From NCBI GenBank assembly GCA_014904845.1, contig MU119245.1, forward strand, positions 186,001-250,000: a stretch of 64,000 nucleotides of DNA, in the 5' to 3' direction. Shown here in pieces: positions 23,344 through 35,150 of the stretch (positions are counted from its first letter, which is position 1; each line of letters begins with the position of its first letter). Source of the stretch: Acephala macrosclerotiorum. Its lineage: Eukaryota; Ascomycota; Leotiomycetes; Helotiales; Mollisiaceae. A program made the position numbers and the translations under genes. The notes under the pieces are model-generated. The model did not search any database. It saw nothing but the letters and a program-made list of their open reading frames with translations, and was not told where the DNA came from.

Positions 23344-24816
23344 GTGGACGGAGATGAAGGGTTCTTGGATTATAAGGTGGAATGGAATGAATTGAAGCGG
23401 TGTTAGGATGAATTGTTATTAGCAGGCGAGGGGTTAATGGTTCATGGTGGGATGTGATAGAAGCGCTCTGGAGTCTAGGAGTCTCAATTTACTCAGGGTT
23501 CGAGCGATGTTTGGAATTCGGATACCAAGATCAATATCAATAGACTAATAGACACATGAATCATAATGATCATCAAACTTCAATCAACTATCCTCTCTGT
23601 TCCTTATCCCCCTTCCATCCATCAAGTCTGCCCTCGCCTCTCGATGAAGGGTACCTCCCAAAACCAACATCCTGTCAAAAAAAAGTTCTCACTCCGAAGA
23701 ACTCAATTTACTCATCACTCAATTTTGTCACTTGTATCCGCTCCTACGTGTTCGCGTGCTGCATGCTGCATGCTGACTGTAACTGTTTTCTAATCAGGCC
23801 TGAGAATGTGGATGTGGACTCGGTCTCGATATATGCAGGCTGACTGTAGTCTATGCCTCTCGGCAGTATGAACTGAGTCTAAATTCGAGACCCTGTCTCT
23901 CGAAGTCTAGATTCTGAAAACAATGAGGAAAGAAACGGAGGCGCACATGTGAATATTCCATTCAGGAATGCATGCCAAGACGGCGTTTACGCAGCTCGGG
24001 GTTTTTGAGGAAGTGTCGAAAGGAGGAGATGGATGTGTTCAGATAAGGCAAAAACTATGCTGCCTTTCAGTCCTTCCTTTTTCTAAGCAATTCTGCCTAA
24101 AACTGACTTTCCAATATTTTCAGTGATTTTCTTGAGCATTTAGCCACTATCAAAGACTCAAAGAGGTTATCAGCCCCCTTTCGTACCCCTTAACTCCGCA
24201 CCTGTAAGCGAAAAATCCGTGGCACTCGGGTTTCCAGGCCTCTGTCGCTGAAATCTAGGTCCGTTCAAGTCCCGCTAGCTAATCACACCAGGATTTCATG
24301 GCGTCAATCGCTAAATTTCAGGGCATCATCACCCCAAAATTTGCAACCCTAGCTCCTTTCAGGAAGTTAAAAAATCCCTTTCGGAAAGACATCATGCATC
24401 TGTTCCACGACTGCCAAGTCAGAAGTCCCCAGTTCATGATCAAAATCAATCACAAATCCAATAGAATGTAAGGCATCCAAGTCACGACACCCATCAGTTG
24501 CCCAGCGACGCTTTGCCCTGATTGGTCAAGACTCTGTCTCGCTTCCAACTTCTCAAAAGTGGGCTTCTCTGAACGACATCTCTTCGCCTGCTGCTCCTCT
24601 CATATCATTTCACACCAACATCTTGTACCACCATCTGTCCATCCGAAAAAAGGGGTCGCTTAATCTGATCAGATTGCATGTAAAGATCTATCATTTGACA
24701 TTGTTACTGCAGCCATATATGCAAACGCTGACCGCCGACTTGCTGCTGCCTGGTCGATCTAGCACCCCTCTCTCTTCGCTCTTTCGTCTCGTACGGATAT
24801 ATATAAACCAGAAAAA
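23344..24816. other. Intergenic, promoter of deoxyribosyltransferase gene
   Basis: About 1.5 kb without a convincing gene. A TATA-like stretch (GATATATATAAACC) lies near 24796-24809, very close to the downstream ATG at 24817. Several pyrimidine-rich tracts; no transposon ends seen. Confidence 0.5.
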
Positions 24817-25356
24817 ATGAAAGTCTACCTCGCCGGCCCCGATGTCTTCGAACCCAACGCCAAAGCCCGCGGCGAGCATCTAAAACAACTCTGCACAAGA
24901 CACGGCCTCGAAGGTCTCTTCCCCCTAGACAATGAACTCACATCTGTCGAACTCGGCTCCGTAGCCATGGCTGATGCAATCCGAACCGCGAACATGGATC
25001 TAATACGCAAATGTGACGCCATCTTAGCAAACATGACCCCTTTCCGGGGCCCCAGCATGGATGTGGGGACTGCGTATGAGATGGGAGTCGGTGCTGCGTT
25101 GGGGAAGGTGGTGGTGGGGTATACGACGCAGGCGGAGAGTTATGTGGAGAAGGTTAGGAAGGTGCACAGGGTTGAGAGGGCAGGAGATGGGCATTTGAGG
25201 GATGAGAGCGGGATGAGTGTTGAGGAATTTGGGAAAGGGGAGGGGGAGAAGGGGTTGGTGGATAATTTGATGATTTCTTGTGGGGTTGAGAAATTGTGTG
25301 GGAGTGAAGAGGAGGGGTTGAAGAATATTGCGGAAATTTTGAAAGGTAGGAAATAA
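24817..25356 (+). CDS. Nucleoside 2-deoxyribosyltransferase-like protein
   Basis: Single exon, 179 aa. Begins MKVYLAGPDVFEPNAK, the nucleotide-binding opening of the family, then CDAILANMTPFRG and SMDVGTAYEMGVG. The Glu in the last motif aligns with the catalytic nucleophile. Such enzymes swap the base on 2'-deoxyribonucleosides or hydrolyse them in nucleotide salvage. Length fits the family (about 150-180 aa). The second half of the coding sequence is strongly G-rich compared with the first. Enzyme class is solid; the preferred substrate is unknown. Confidence 0.88.
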   Translation: MKVYLAGPDVFEPNAKARGEHLKQLCTRHGLEGLFPLDNELTSVELGSVAMADAIRTANMDLIRKCDAILANMTPFRGPSMDVGTAYEMGVGAALGKVVVGYTTQAESYVEKVRKVHRVERAGDGHLRDESGMSVEEFGKGEGEKGLVDNLMISCGVEKLCGSEEEGLKNIAEILKGRK

Positions 25357-25461
25357 GTTCTGCGAGAAGAAAGTCCATTGTTCTGGCTTACTGGTACATA
25401 TCTTTACCTTTGACTGCCCCCTTGCCTGCCGGTCTCATCTTTCTCCATCTGCCGTCGACCT

Positions 25462-28400
25462 TTATTCCTCATCTATCGTCGGGTGAATTTTGCGACGACC
25501 CAACTCCGTCTGCACATCATAAAACTCAATCTTGTTCTTATCGATCTCCTGCTTCACTGTCTCGATGTCGCCCTCAATTCTTCGAATTCGGTCTGCTAGC
25601 TCACGTGGAATTCCACGCATGCGAGGGTTTCGAGCCACTCGCAGTTCCGCTAACTGTTCATCCACAGAACTCAAATCCTCTTCGAGAGTCCTTAGTCTGA
25701 TCTCGAGGTTGAGGATGTTGCATGGCAAGTTCATTTCACTTTGCAGTAGCAATGGGATTCTGCTCTCGGGATTAGCATTGCTTCGACGCTCGCGCTCCAA
25801 ACGGCGATGCAATCCTCGGAGAGTTTCGTCCAAAGCTCTGACACTTGCTTCATCTTGGATAACATCCGCATGGCTACCATCTTCTCCTGCAACACATTGG
25901 TCTTCTTGTACAGAACCAGTGGCCAGGTTATTGCGAGCAAGAGGCTGATTGAAGCTGGCCGAAGGATGGTAGCTTGGCACTTCTCGGCGAGCACTGGCTT
26001 GGTTGATGCGAGGTGGAGGAGGTTGGAAGCCGGGCATGCTAACGGCGAGAGATCTTGCCCTAGCCATGGTTCCAGGTCTCATGTCACCGAGGGCATGACG
26101 TTGATTGAATCCTGGAGGAGCGGGGCCTGTGTAATTGGCATCTTCCTCACGATCATGACCCTCGACCACAGCTCTCTTACGCTTCCGAGTGGGCTCGTTA
26201 TTTACACGCTCAATTTCTTCGCGCTGCAAAGTTTGAGCTAGCTCCTCATCGCCAGCGGTGTTTGGTCGAGGTGGAGCTTCTGGGTCAATCCCTGCATCGA
26301 TGCTTGAACCAGGACCTGCGAGTGCATTGTCCAGAAATCCCAGTTGGTTCTATCTGAAGTTAGAGTTCGGTCCTTCAGTCCCAGTTTGAGGTATACTATT
26401 TTGCTTACCTCGGGCGGTGAGGGGGATGGCTCTGGCAGAACTCTTGGAGTGCCGTCGTTTGTGGCTGGTTGTCCAAGCGTCTTTCCGGACTTTCCCACAA
26501 CGGCCTGTACGGAGACCAAGTTAGACTTTGAGCCCTTTGGTGACATCAGAAGGGGCTCTTTTACCTTGTTCGATGTTGTCTTAGCCGCGTCAAATTCAAG
26601 TGCAACTGCTTGAGGCTTCTTTGTCTGCGTTGATGGATTTCCTTGCAATTCCTGAAGCTGAGTTTTCAATTGCTTGATCTCTTCTTGGACCCTAAGGAGC
26701 TGTTGTGTTGTGTCCAAGTGGCCCTCTGTCTGACTTTTCAGAAACCTCAGTCGCCCGCGAAGTGTACGTGCCCGAGCTGTTCTCTTTTCAATCTTTTCCT
26801 GCAATTTGCGCAACTGTTCGGAGTTTGTGCTGTCCTGGTTGGATCTGGTGTTAATACCCTGCGGCTCCGCTCGAACGGTCGCAGGCTTAGCCTTCTTGGA
26901 CTTCTCGACTTTCTTGGCCTTCAAGACTTCAGTCGCCTGAGGCGTGCTGGATAAGTCAGTATAGCCGCATCGAGTTCATCTTTGCTCTTACCTTGACCAA
27001 CAGCCTTCAGGGGCATCTGGGATAGTTGCTATATCATTGACGGTGTTGTGACCATTACCAAGATTTCCTTGGCGCTTGCGAAGCTTCGGGGTGTTTCGGA
27101 GGTCATCCTGAGCCTTTCTCTTGCGCTCGATCTCGGCTTCCATTCTGTACACCCCTCTGTCAAATGGACCAGCCACATGCCTAGAGCTCTCGGCAGTCTG
27201 GACCCATTCTTGATCGTGTTCTTGTCCCCTCCCAGCATTGTTTCTTTGCCGGTTTATAGTGACTTCTTCATTGCGAACAGGAGTTTGTTGAAAGAGACCG
27301 TTGGTTGGTTGAGGAGTGTCGTTATCTGATAGCCGAAGTCGTAGGTCGTTTCCGGACTTCTTCGATCGAGACTAATTGAGATTAAATCAGAAATTTGACA
27401 GAAAATACGCTGTATAGAATCCTCTTACTAGTGCAGTCGGAGTTGCAGCCGCCTCAGCTGAGCTAGGTGCGGACACAGAGGCTGGAGGGTTACCTCCCAA
27501 ACTATTATCGTAATTCGGTGATGAATTGACCCTAGTATAAGGATCCAATTTGCGTCTTCTGCTGTCCCTGAACCACTTCTAGTTGGGTGTCAGTTCTAGC
27601 ATGCACATTTTGGAACTGTCAAGAACTTGCATTGATTTGTTCCCCACTCAAGCCAAGCCCAGACTCCTTAGCCATCTTGTCATAATGTCGCTGCCCTAGG
27701 TGCGATCTCTGACGCCGATCCAACTTAGTGAAGCTTTCATAGTGTGGGATGTAGAGTCTACAGAGGCCCTGAATCTGCTCCTCTGTGAACAGACGGTTGT
27801 TCGAAGAGCGTCCTACGGCGCGCTATCCCTGTTGTCAATCTTGTTTAAACATTACACGAATGCACATTACATACCTTTATCTTCTTTGGTGGATTCCTCT
27901 GAGCACCATCTGCGTTCAAAGTTCGGATAGTCTTTGGTGACTTCTGCGTTGCAGGTTAACAGAGACTCAGTCAGACAGCGAAATCAGACACCAAAATCCA
28001 GAGCCAATACAAAAAAAACTTGCTTACATTCGCCATATTTTGGCTGGAGCTTGATCGAGGGGGTTCATGTCTATTGTCCGGTCTAGTACTCTCAGCGCAA
28101 AACCATTTCTGGATTGCGTTAGCTTAAAAGACAAAGAAGTGGGACTTCGATATACCTCTATTTGCTTGGGGTTCAGACCACGGATCTTTATATCCTTGTA
28201 CTTAATACTGTTCAAGACTAAATTCTTCGCCTTCAACTTCATTACTTCTCGATACTTGTCGTACTCTTCGTGGAGTCTATTTGTTTGGGCGATCGTGTAG
28301 CGGTGGCCGCGGACCTCATCGTCTGCGCTTCGAGCATCCAAATCCGTATCTTGCGACTCAGCGATACTGGAAACACTTCCGCTTTCCTCAGAGTCCGTGT

Positions 28401-28709
28401 CTGCTCCAGCCACATCGTCTCTTCCAGAAGCGTTGGTTGCTACCAGAGAGTTGTCCGTCCCAATTCGAGGTGCGCCCTGCTAGGTTGCGCTTCAGTATAC
28501 ATGTCCTCCTTCAGTTGTGTTTTGCGTATGCTTCCTACCAATTGAGCTCCATTGGCTATTGCGCTACCTTGGGCAGCTAGACCATGGGAAGGCTTGGCCT
28601 GCGCACCTTCGCCTTGTGGAGAATTGTCTGGGGTATCTTCCTGTTTGCTTTCAGTGGCCTCGGGGTCTTCTGCTTGCCGTGTAGCACGGCGAGGGTTGCG
28701 ACGTTGCAT
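25462..28709 (-). CDS. Tandem homeodomain-like, coiled-coil nuclear protein
   Basis: Ten exons on the minus strand: 28709-28539, 28479-28156, 28108-28028, 27943-27875, 27822-27631, 27578-27429, 27371-26992, 26946-26565, 26504-26409 and 26349-25462. Frame is continuous, giving 910 aa. Introns are GT-AG except the one after 27631, which has a GC donor (GCAAGT). Residues about 116-175 look like a homeodomain: RYTIAQTNRLHEEYDKY, then LNPKQIEKWF. Residues about 223-290 form a second: RLFTEEQIQGLCRLY, then LSGEQINKWFRDSRRRK, with the helix-3 W-F-x-x-x-R-R pattern. The C-terminal half is charged, with Lys-rich stretches and heptad-like coiled coils. DNA binding in the nucleus is inferred. I cannot name an orthologue. 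Helix 3 of the first copy (KWFCAES) lacks the usual basic residues. Confidence 0.8.
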
Positions 28710-30025
28710 GGTGATGGTCAGTAGAGAGTACTTCGTATGCACGTTGGCACTATTTCTTGTTAGCATACATCAACTGGTAGGTCATGGGCGTTTGTATCGA
28801 GTTGCCAGGACACTTTCCACGTACTTGCCTTCGAAGTTAAGAGCTTCTCGAATGAGGTCTTTCAAAGCGATGCAGAATTCTAATATAGAAAAGCTGCGAA
28901 GAAGAGTTGCGAAGTATGTGTGCAATGAGCAAGATCTCAAGGTCTAGTTTACGCGCCAAGAGTTCGGTATTTAAGCAATAGATCCGCTTCGACATATATG
29001 CCTACGGCCCGTAGTGTGGGAGTCGCGCCAAGCACGTGCGTTCAGTAGCGCCTTTTTTAAGTTTCTAATCGATTCTGCGTTGACGTATTCGTTCCAACAT
29101 GTTGATAGAGCTGAGTGGAGCTCAACATGACGGGAGGGGAGAATTGGCGCATATCTTCAGATAGATTTCGATCTTCACAAGTTTAATGCTGAGTGTTGAT
29201 TCTTAGGATCCCAACCAGAAACTACACCCAAGCAGCTTCGTTGATTTAAATTCTACTTCTGGAAACGGGGAAATAGCTTGTGTTTCAGCTTACAAGCTTA
29301 TTATAACAGCAAGTCCGTCTTGTCTTGCACTGATCGAACTACTCTTCTTCAATGCTTTGACTATGTGATGCTGAAATGCTCGATATGGATTTCTATGCCC
29401 TCAATTATTTCTTTGTCGCAACATCCTTTCTTCTTTGAACACGATTACGAGTCCTTGCCGAGCCAATCGCACCCTATTTATACACATTTTCCAAATGCAT
29501 AACTTCTCGAGAGTCTAACCAGGACTTGGAAGGTGCTAACAGTCTGTTTCAACTTTACTTCATTCGAGTTCAATGAGCTACACTCCGAAACTCCGGTAGT
29601 ATCTAGAATCTCTCTCCTACATAGGCTCAATGCCTCTCCATATTGGAGCCACATCGTACTGATCGAATACTGTGGTACGTGTACCAATATTCATTCCCAG
29701 AACACTCCTTGCATTACAGGACCAATGATAGTCGGGAGCTGTGAAGTTGCGCTTTAGGTTGCGCAACAAGTTGCGCTTTCATATGCGCTCCCAAGTAACA
29801 TAGTTTGACCTAACCGATATAAGGGATTGAGGAAGTCGTGATTGATGGATGCGGGGTTTTCATTCAATTCACAAAGCGTCCGAAGAAGCCTGTTTCTAGT
29901 TGTTAGACAAAGAATCGCAGAGTTAATCGCCTGGCTCCTGGGAAGTAGTCTGTGTGAACAGCAGAAGTTTGTTCTCATTCACATTATCGCTCAAATCTCG
30001 CGGAGCATAACGATCACTACCGGTA
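28710..30025. other. Intergenic between two minus-strand genes
   Basis: Contains the 5' flank of the homeodomain-like gene and the 3' flank of the ankyrin/CorA-like gene. Only scattered short frames; nothing supported. Confidence 0.5.
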
Positions 30026-33000
30026 TCATCCTATATATCTGCCAGTCCTCGTCAGTTTCAAAAAATCCGGCATTCCATCGTCCTCTGGGTTCCTCAGTCT
30101 TTGTTTCAGCTTCCTACTCTCAGACATCTTGAGCCGTAATCGATTCCAGCGCATCATTAGCGGCTGAATCTCAAAAGCTGCTATGATAAGTGGTACCGCC
30201 ACAGCGAAGGTGGTGCCGACTATAGGAAAAATTGTTTTAGTAAATGGTAGCTATGTATAGAATGGGGAGTACGGGTATACGAAATTGAGGGTAGACGAAC
30301 GTATGTATTTTAGGGCATATCCCTTGGGTAAGTACGCTGCGGGAGGAAAGTCTGCGCCATCTGGCAAGACAACTCGCTGGAATTCAGCAAGGGGAAGTGC
30401 GAAGAATGTGGTGATGAAGGTGAGAGGAAGCTATCAAGCGTCAGATGTTATGAAATGTTGAAATTTGAGGCTAGGGGATGTGTATACGAAGATGATGGTC
30501 ACAATCGTGAACCATATAATAGCTTTAGACTGGTATGCAGAGGACATCGCCTGGGTACGACTGACTAGACCCTCTAGCACATATGCTTCTTGCTGTTTGA
30601 TATCCAGTAGGTCCTTGAGCTGAACAAAGCATAAGAAATTAGCCAATGAGAAACGAAGTAGGCAGACAACGGCAGTACTGGACAAGGGGTTGGCATACAC
30701 TACCATACGCTTCGTTAAGTTGAACTTGCATCTTTTCTACAAGTTTCAAATTCTTTTGGCTTTGGTCTAAGAACACTTTGCTGCCGTGAAGACATCGAGG
30801 GTTTTGCTGGTTAGCAGCCGCCTCAATATGACAGCCATGCATGCATTGAAAATCCAGTTGGGAACTGACAGCGGCGAGCACCTGTATTTGATCCTGGAAG
30901 ACTGAGTTAAGCATTACTAATTCATCTTTAGCATCCTGGATATTGCGGTATAGCCCTATCTGTTCTAGGTCAGGGGTTAGCTCAGAAGCTGGATTACTGT
31001 TTTAGGGCATATTTAGGGCTCGGGTATACCTTTGACACTGAATATGCTCTCGAACCTCTTGATTGATTCTTGTGATTCTGCTATTTGCTGCTTGATCCAT
31101 GTTACGAATTCTTCGAAATCCCTGACGAATTTGGTACGTATTTGAGACGTCTCATCCGCCTGAATGTTCATGTCAGCTGCCATTACTCGGATACATTCCC
31201 TGCATTTGAAAGCTTCTTACCCATTTGCTTGCTTGTACAGAGCATTTCTTGAGGAAGTCTAGCTCTGGAATCATGTCTTCTTTCTGTAAAATCCTAACGC
31301 ATTGGTTGATAATCAGCTCTGCGAGAGCTTGTGAGCTATTGATCTCTGGCCTTTGTGTACTATAGAGATATGATATGATGTTTTTCAGTACATCCGTTCT
31401 GTCGGCTGCGTCGAGGTCCTCGGCATTTCGATCATATTGGCGGTGTGGGAAGGAAGTGACAATTGTCTCTGTCGCCAGTTAGTACATTCAGGACTACCAG
31501 AACATCGCGTAACAAACTTTCGTCGATAATCCACAGCCATAATTGATCGATCATTAGGACAGGACTGTTGTCGTCGTGATACTGCTGTTGATCAATTGCT
31601 CGTAGTTTGCCTTCCACATCTTTCAGTTTTCTCCTCCGACTATGTTTCAAGAGATTATTGATCAAACTTTGCCAAGCGGTCGTCTTCGGTATCAGCTCAG
31701 ATTCATAGTCCATCTCTGGGAATTGAAAGTGACGAAAAGGAGCGGAGTCTTTACGCAACCCTATCAAACCAGCAAGCTCTTTCTTTCTTTCGAGCAGCTC
31801 TGCGTACTTTCGATCTGCTTGCAGTTTGAGACCCTTCAAATCCTCATTGAACTGCCGCGTGACAACCTGATCGGTGTTCCAGCCGTTGATATTTGGCAAA
31901 TCTGGATAGTAATACTGGTCGAGACATTGTCGTGTATACACTGGTCGTCGCTTATACAAGTACCTTTGTAGCAGCTGGAAGTAGTCTTCTTCGGCCTCGT
32001 GGTTAACCTTGCCAACAGGATCGAGTTCACGAGAGTTCCCTTGCTCATGAAGAATCTTCCCTGCAGGATCTATAATCTGCAGACCTGTTGTATCATCGTT
32101 GTCCCGTTTTTCGCCTGGCCATAATGGAAGCTTTACATTTCGTGCGAAATTCGTCTTCAATGATTTCGTCACCTCCTGGACCATCTTACTCACTTTCTCC
32201 TCGGCTAGGTATGATTCCCAGTGGAGATATGGCAACTGAAAATCTTAGTGCATATATAACATTGAACCCACAAGTCTTACAGCCATGAAAAGAGGGGTAG
32301 ATTGCGATTCGGCTCCCGATATCATGGGTCCATCTAGCGAATGTAAATTAGCCTCCATAATCCAGAGTGAGAATTCTCGAGGCATAGGATATTCTTACCT
32401 GGGACCAATCTTCCACACCGAGGAGCTAATCTGGTGTGTGGTGAAAAGTCCGGGGAGGAATAAAAGGGATCAGTACCCCACAGACTCTTGTAGGCGACGT
32501 TCTTGTCTCTACAAAGAGTGTTTATGATCATCTGCTTTGTAAGCCTATATGATCCCATATAAACAGGAAATACGAACTTCCGCCCAAGTCATCTACGATA
32601 GTCAGTTAGCTCTCTCCCTCAAGTACATTGCTGGCAGTGGAGATTTTGCTTACATTGTTTGTAGGAATATGAATCCATCTCAACTTGTTCTTCACAATGT
32701 CCGGCTTACTTCTAGACGTCATTATCGAATCCAGGACCCCTCTATGATGTAATATATCCTCAATTCTGGGCCTCCTCAACAACAAGCATTCTTGCTCTTC
32801 AGACTCCCAAAAATCAACTACTGTAGCGCGAAATCCGACCCCCGGAATCCAAAATGGCATTTGGAATACTGGCTTTGCCCCCAGCCTTGGTGTTTGGGCC
32901 GCTCCCGGAATCCTTTTCGGACCACGGAACTCCATCCCTGTCTTCGTGCTATCTATCTCCTGAATTTCGCCTTGAAGAGTCTGGATAACGTCTTGCAGGT

Positions 33001-35150
33001 CTTGCTCAGAAACTCCTGGATGTTTATCCCCGTCCAGTGATTTCTCGGCCTGGTCTAGAGGCGTGGCGCCCCATTCGTCTTTTGCATTAGCATCTGCTCC
33101 TCCGTCTAACAAGAGTCTGGCGATTTGTGGTAGTCCAAACCAAGCCGCGAGGTGTAGAGCTGTCCTCTGAGATGTGTCGCGAACGTTTGCATCTGCACCA
33201 TAATCGAGCAACAACGAAACCGTACTTTTCAAGCCAGAAACTGTGGCCAATTGTAGGAGGTTCCCATACTCCGCGTCCCATATTGTCCAGTCGATTTCCT
33301 TATCGTCAATGTTCCTGGTAATGGGACTGTAGACAGTCGATGCATGGGCCCCAGCCTGGGAAGTCATGTTATTTCTTGCATTGTCTGTGTCGCTTGAAGG
33401 GCGTTGCTTTGCTCCCCACTCTTCCGCCATACGAAGTATCAAGCACTCTGCCATGACTTCCTTACCGGGCTTGGATACAGCAATCGCAGCATGTAGAGCT
33501 GTGCCATGAATCCCGCTCTCTGCAAGTATGTCGGCGTACTGGCCGGCGGTATCCCTTACTTTCAGGAGATAGTTCACAACATCAAGCAATCCATTTGTGA
33601 CTGCAGCCTCGAGAGGCAGTTTCGGCAACACTTCCGACGTTTGATATTGGATTCTGGCACCGTTCTCAATAAGCAATCTTACCAGTCCCTCTTGGTTCAT
33701 CGGCGATCGGGTAACGGCAGTCAGCAAAGCTTTCGTAAAAACCATAGACTTTTCTTCTCTCCATTCACTTGATCGAGTTTCGAACCCGACCAACATCAGG
33801 CGCAGCATAGCTTCCGAGCCAGAGCACGTAGCTGCATTGATAGGATTGTCCAATACTCCGCTATCGCCGTCCTGTGTCAAACAGATCAGCGTGGTCCATT
33901 CGGGAATTCAAGGACGATGGATGTGTTAGCAAGAGCGACATATAATGATATTCAAACGCCTCGGTAAGTCGAGGCTACAATTCTAGAGATCATGCACAAG
34001 GGAAAATAATGATCCGAAAACTTGACATACCATCCGGGCACCTTCACTGAATAGCGCTTCTGCTACTTGAACATAGTCCGTCTCACTAGCGTCATCCCCG
34101 CGAGCGCGGGCCACGTAATGGCCAGGAGAACTTTGTGCTGGGTGCTGCAAGGCCTGACCTCTTGATATTTCGGGAAGAAAGGTTCTCTCCCGGTAAATCC
34201 CTCTTGCTACAGCTTGCATAGCACTGCCGTACTTGCCGCCTTTGAAGTTGACATTAGATCTGGGAAGAATGTGTCGCACAACAGCCATACGGCCAGTCTG
34301 GACGGCAGCTTGGAGCGGATATCCGTATTTCCCACCGAAAATGTTGACATCTGCCCGATGTCTTGGTCCGACAAGCTCTCGCACCAGGTCCTCATTCGCC
34401 ATGTATGCCGCAACTTGTAAAGCACAGCCAAAGTAACCACCTTTCATGTTAACGTTTATTCTTTCCTTCAAGCCAACCTGACTTTGCTGCGAAGTGGTGG
34501 CGTTTGGACTTTCCCAATCAAGCAGTTGCCGACAAATATCTCCCTGCCCCATGTAGATTGCTGCTTGCAAAGCAGTCCCATGATTACGGTCAACAGCATT
34601 GATGTTGATTCCTCTGTTCAAAAGTTGATCCGAGATACGGAAGTGGCCATGAAGCGCGGCAATTTGCAGTAAGCCGTTACCTGGGGCATCCTGTGTCGTG
34701 AAGCCTGCGGATACAAGCATATCGTCCTTCTCTAGTGAGTCCATCATTAATCTCGCCATTTGCTCGTCACCTTCCGTGACAGCAAGACATAACAATGTGC
34801 ACTGGGACTTAAGGGTAGTGGAGTTGAGCTCGGGGTTAATGGGAGTAGAGGATTTGACGAGGCTATTAGTTTTGTTGCCCCTGGTCTGGCTGTTGGGATT
34901 GCTTTTCCTTTTTTCTGCACAGGAAAAGGTTCGCTAGGCCTAAGGTAGGATTCTGCGATCAATTAGTATGTACTTGCATAGACATTATGGTGATATTTGT
35001 ACGTTTCTTTGCTCCAAAGATCGATGATCCACCAGATTCTGTCAATTCCCTTTCCAGCGGCGAGGGCGCTCCTTTTTCCGCTTCATCCATCGTGGAGGAC
35101 ATCGGCGTCAGCTTCTCGCCATTCAAAACGATTTCAGCTTTGCTTGTCAT
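30026..35150 (-). CDS. Ankyrin-repeat protein with C-terminal CorA-like membrane domain
   Basis: Thirteen exons (minus): 35150-35003, 34914-34031, 33871-32654, 32592-32578, 32534-32399, 32333-32281, 32235-31518, 31468-31221, 31159-31030, 30964-30699, 30619-30488, 30430-30301 and 30219-30026. Frame closes throughout, giving 1423 aa. Residues about 85-450 carry roughly eight or nine ankyrin repeats (GTALQAAIYMGQGDICRQLL, TALHLAAWFGLPQIARLLL). The middle holds family hallmarks IHIPTNN-MTWAE, LPYLHWE and VLMIDQLWLWIIDEKTIVTSFP. A long coiled coil precedes two membrane helices (WFTIVTIIFLPLTFITTFFA and GTTFAVAVPLIIAAF). The CorA pore motif GMN is absent, so Mg2+ transport is doubtful. The architecture is widespread in ascomycetes, function unknown. 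Least certain parts are the 15-bp exon, the GTTCGT donors and the N-terminal exon. Confidence 0.82.
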
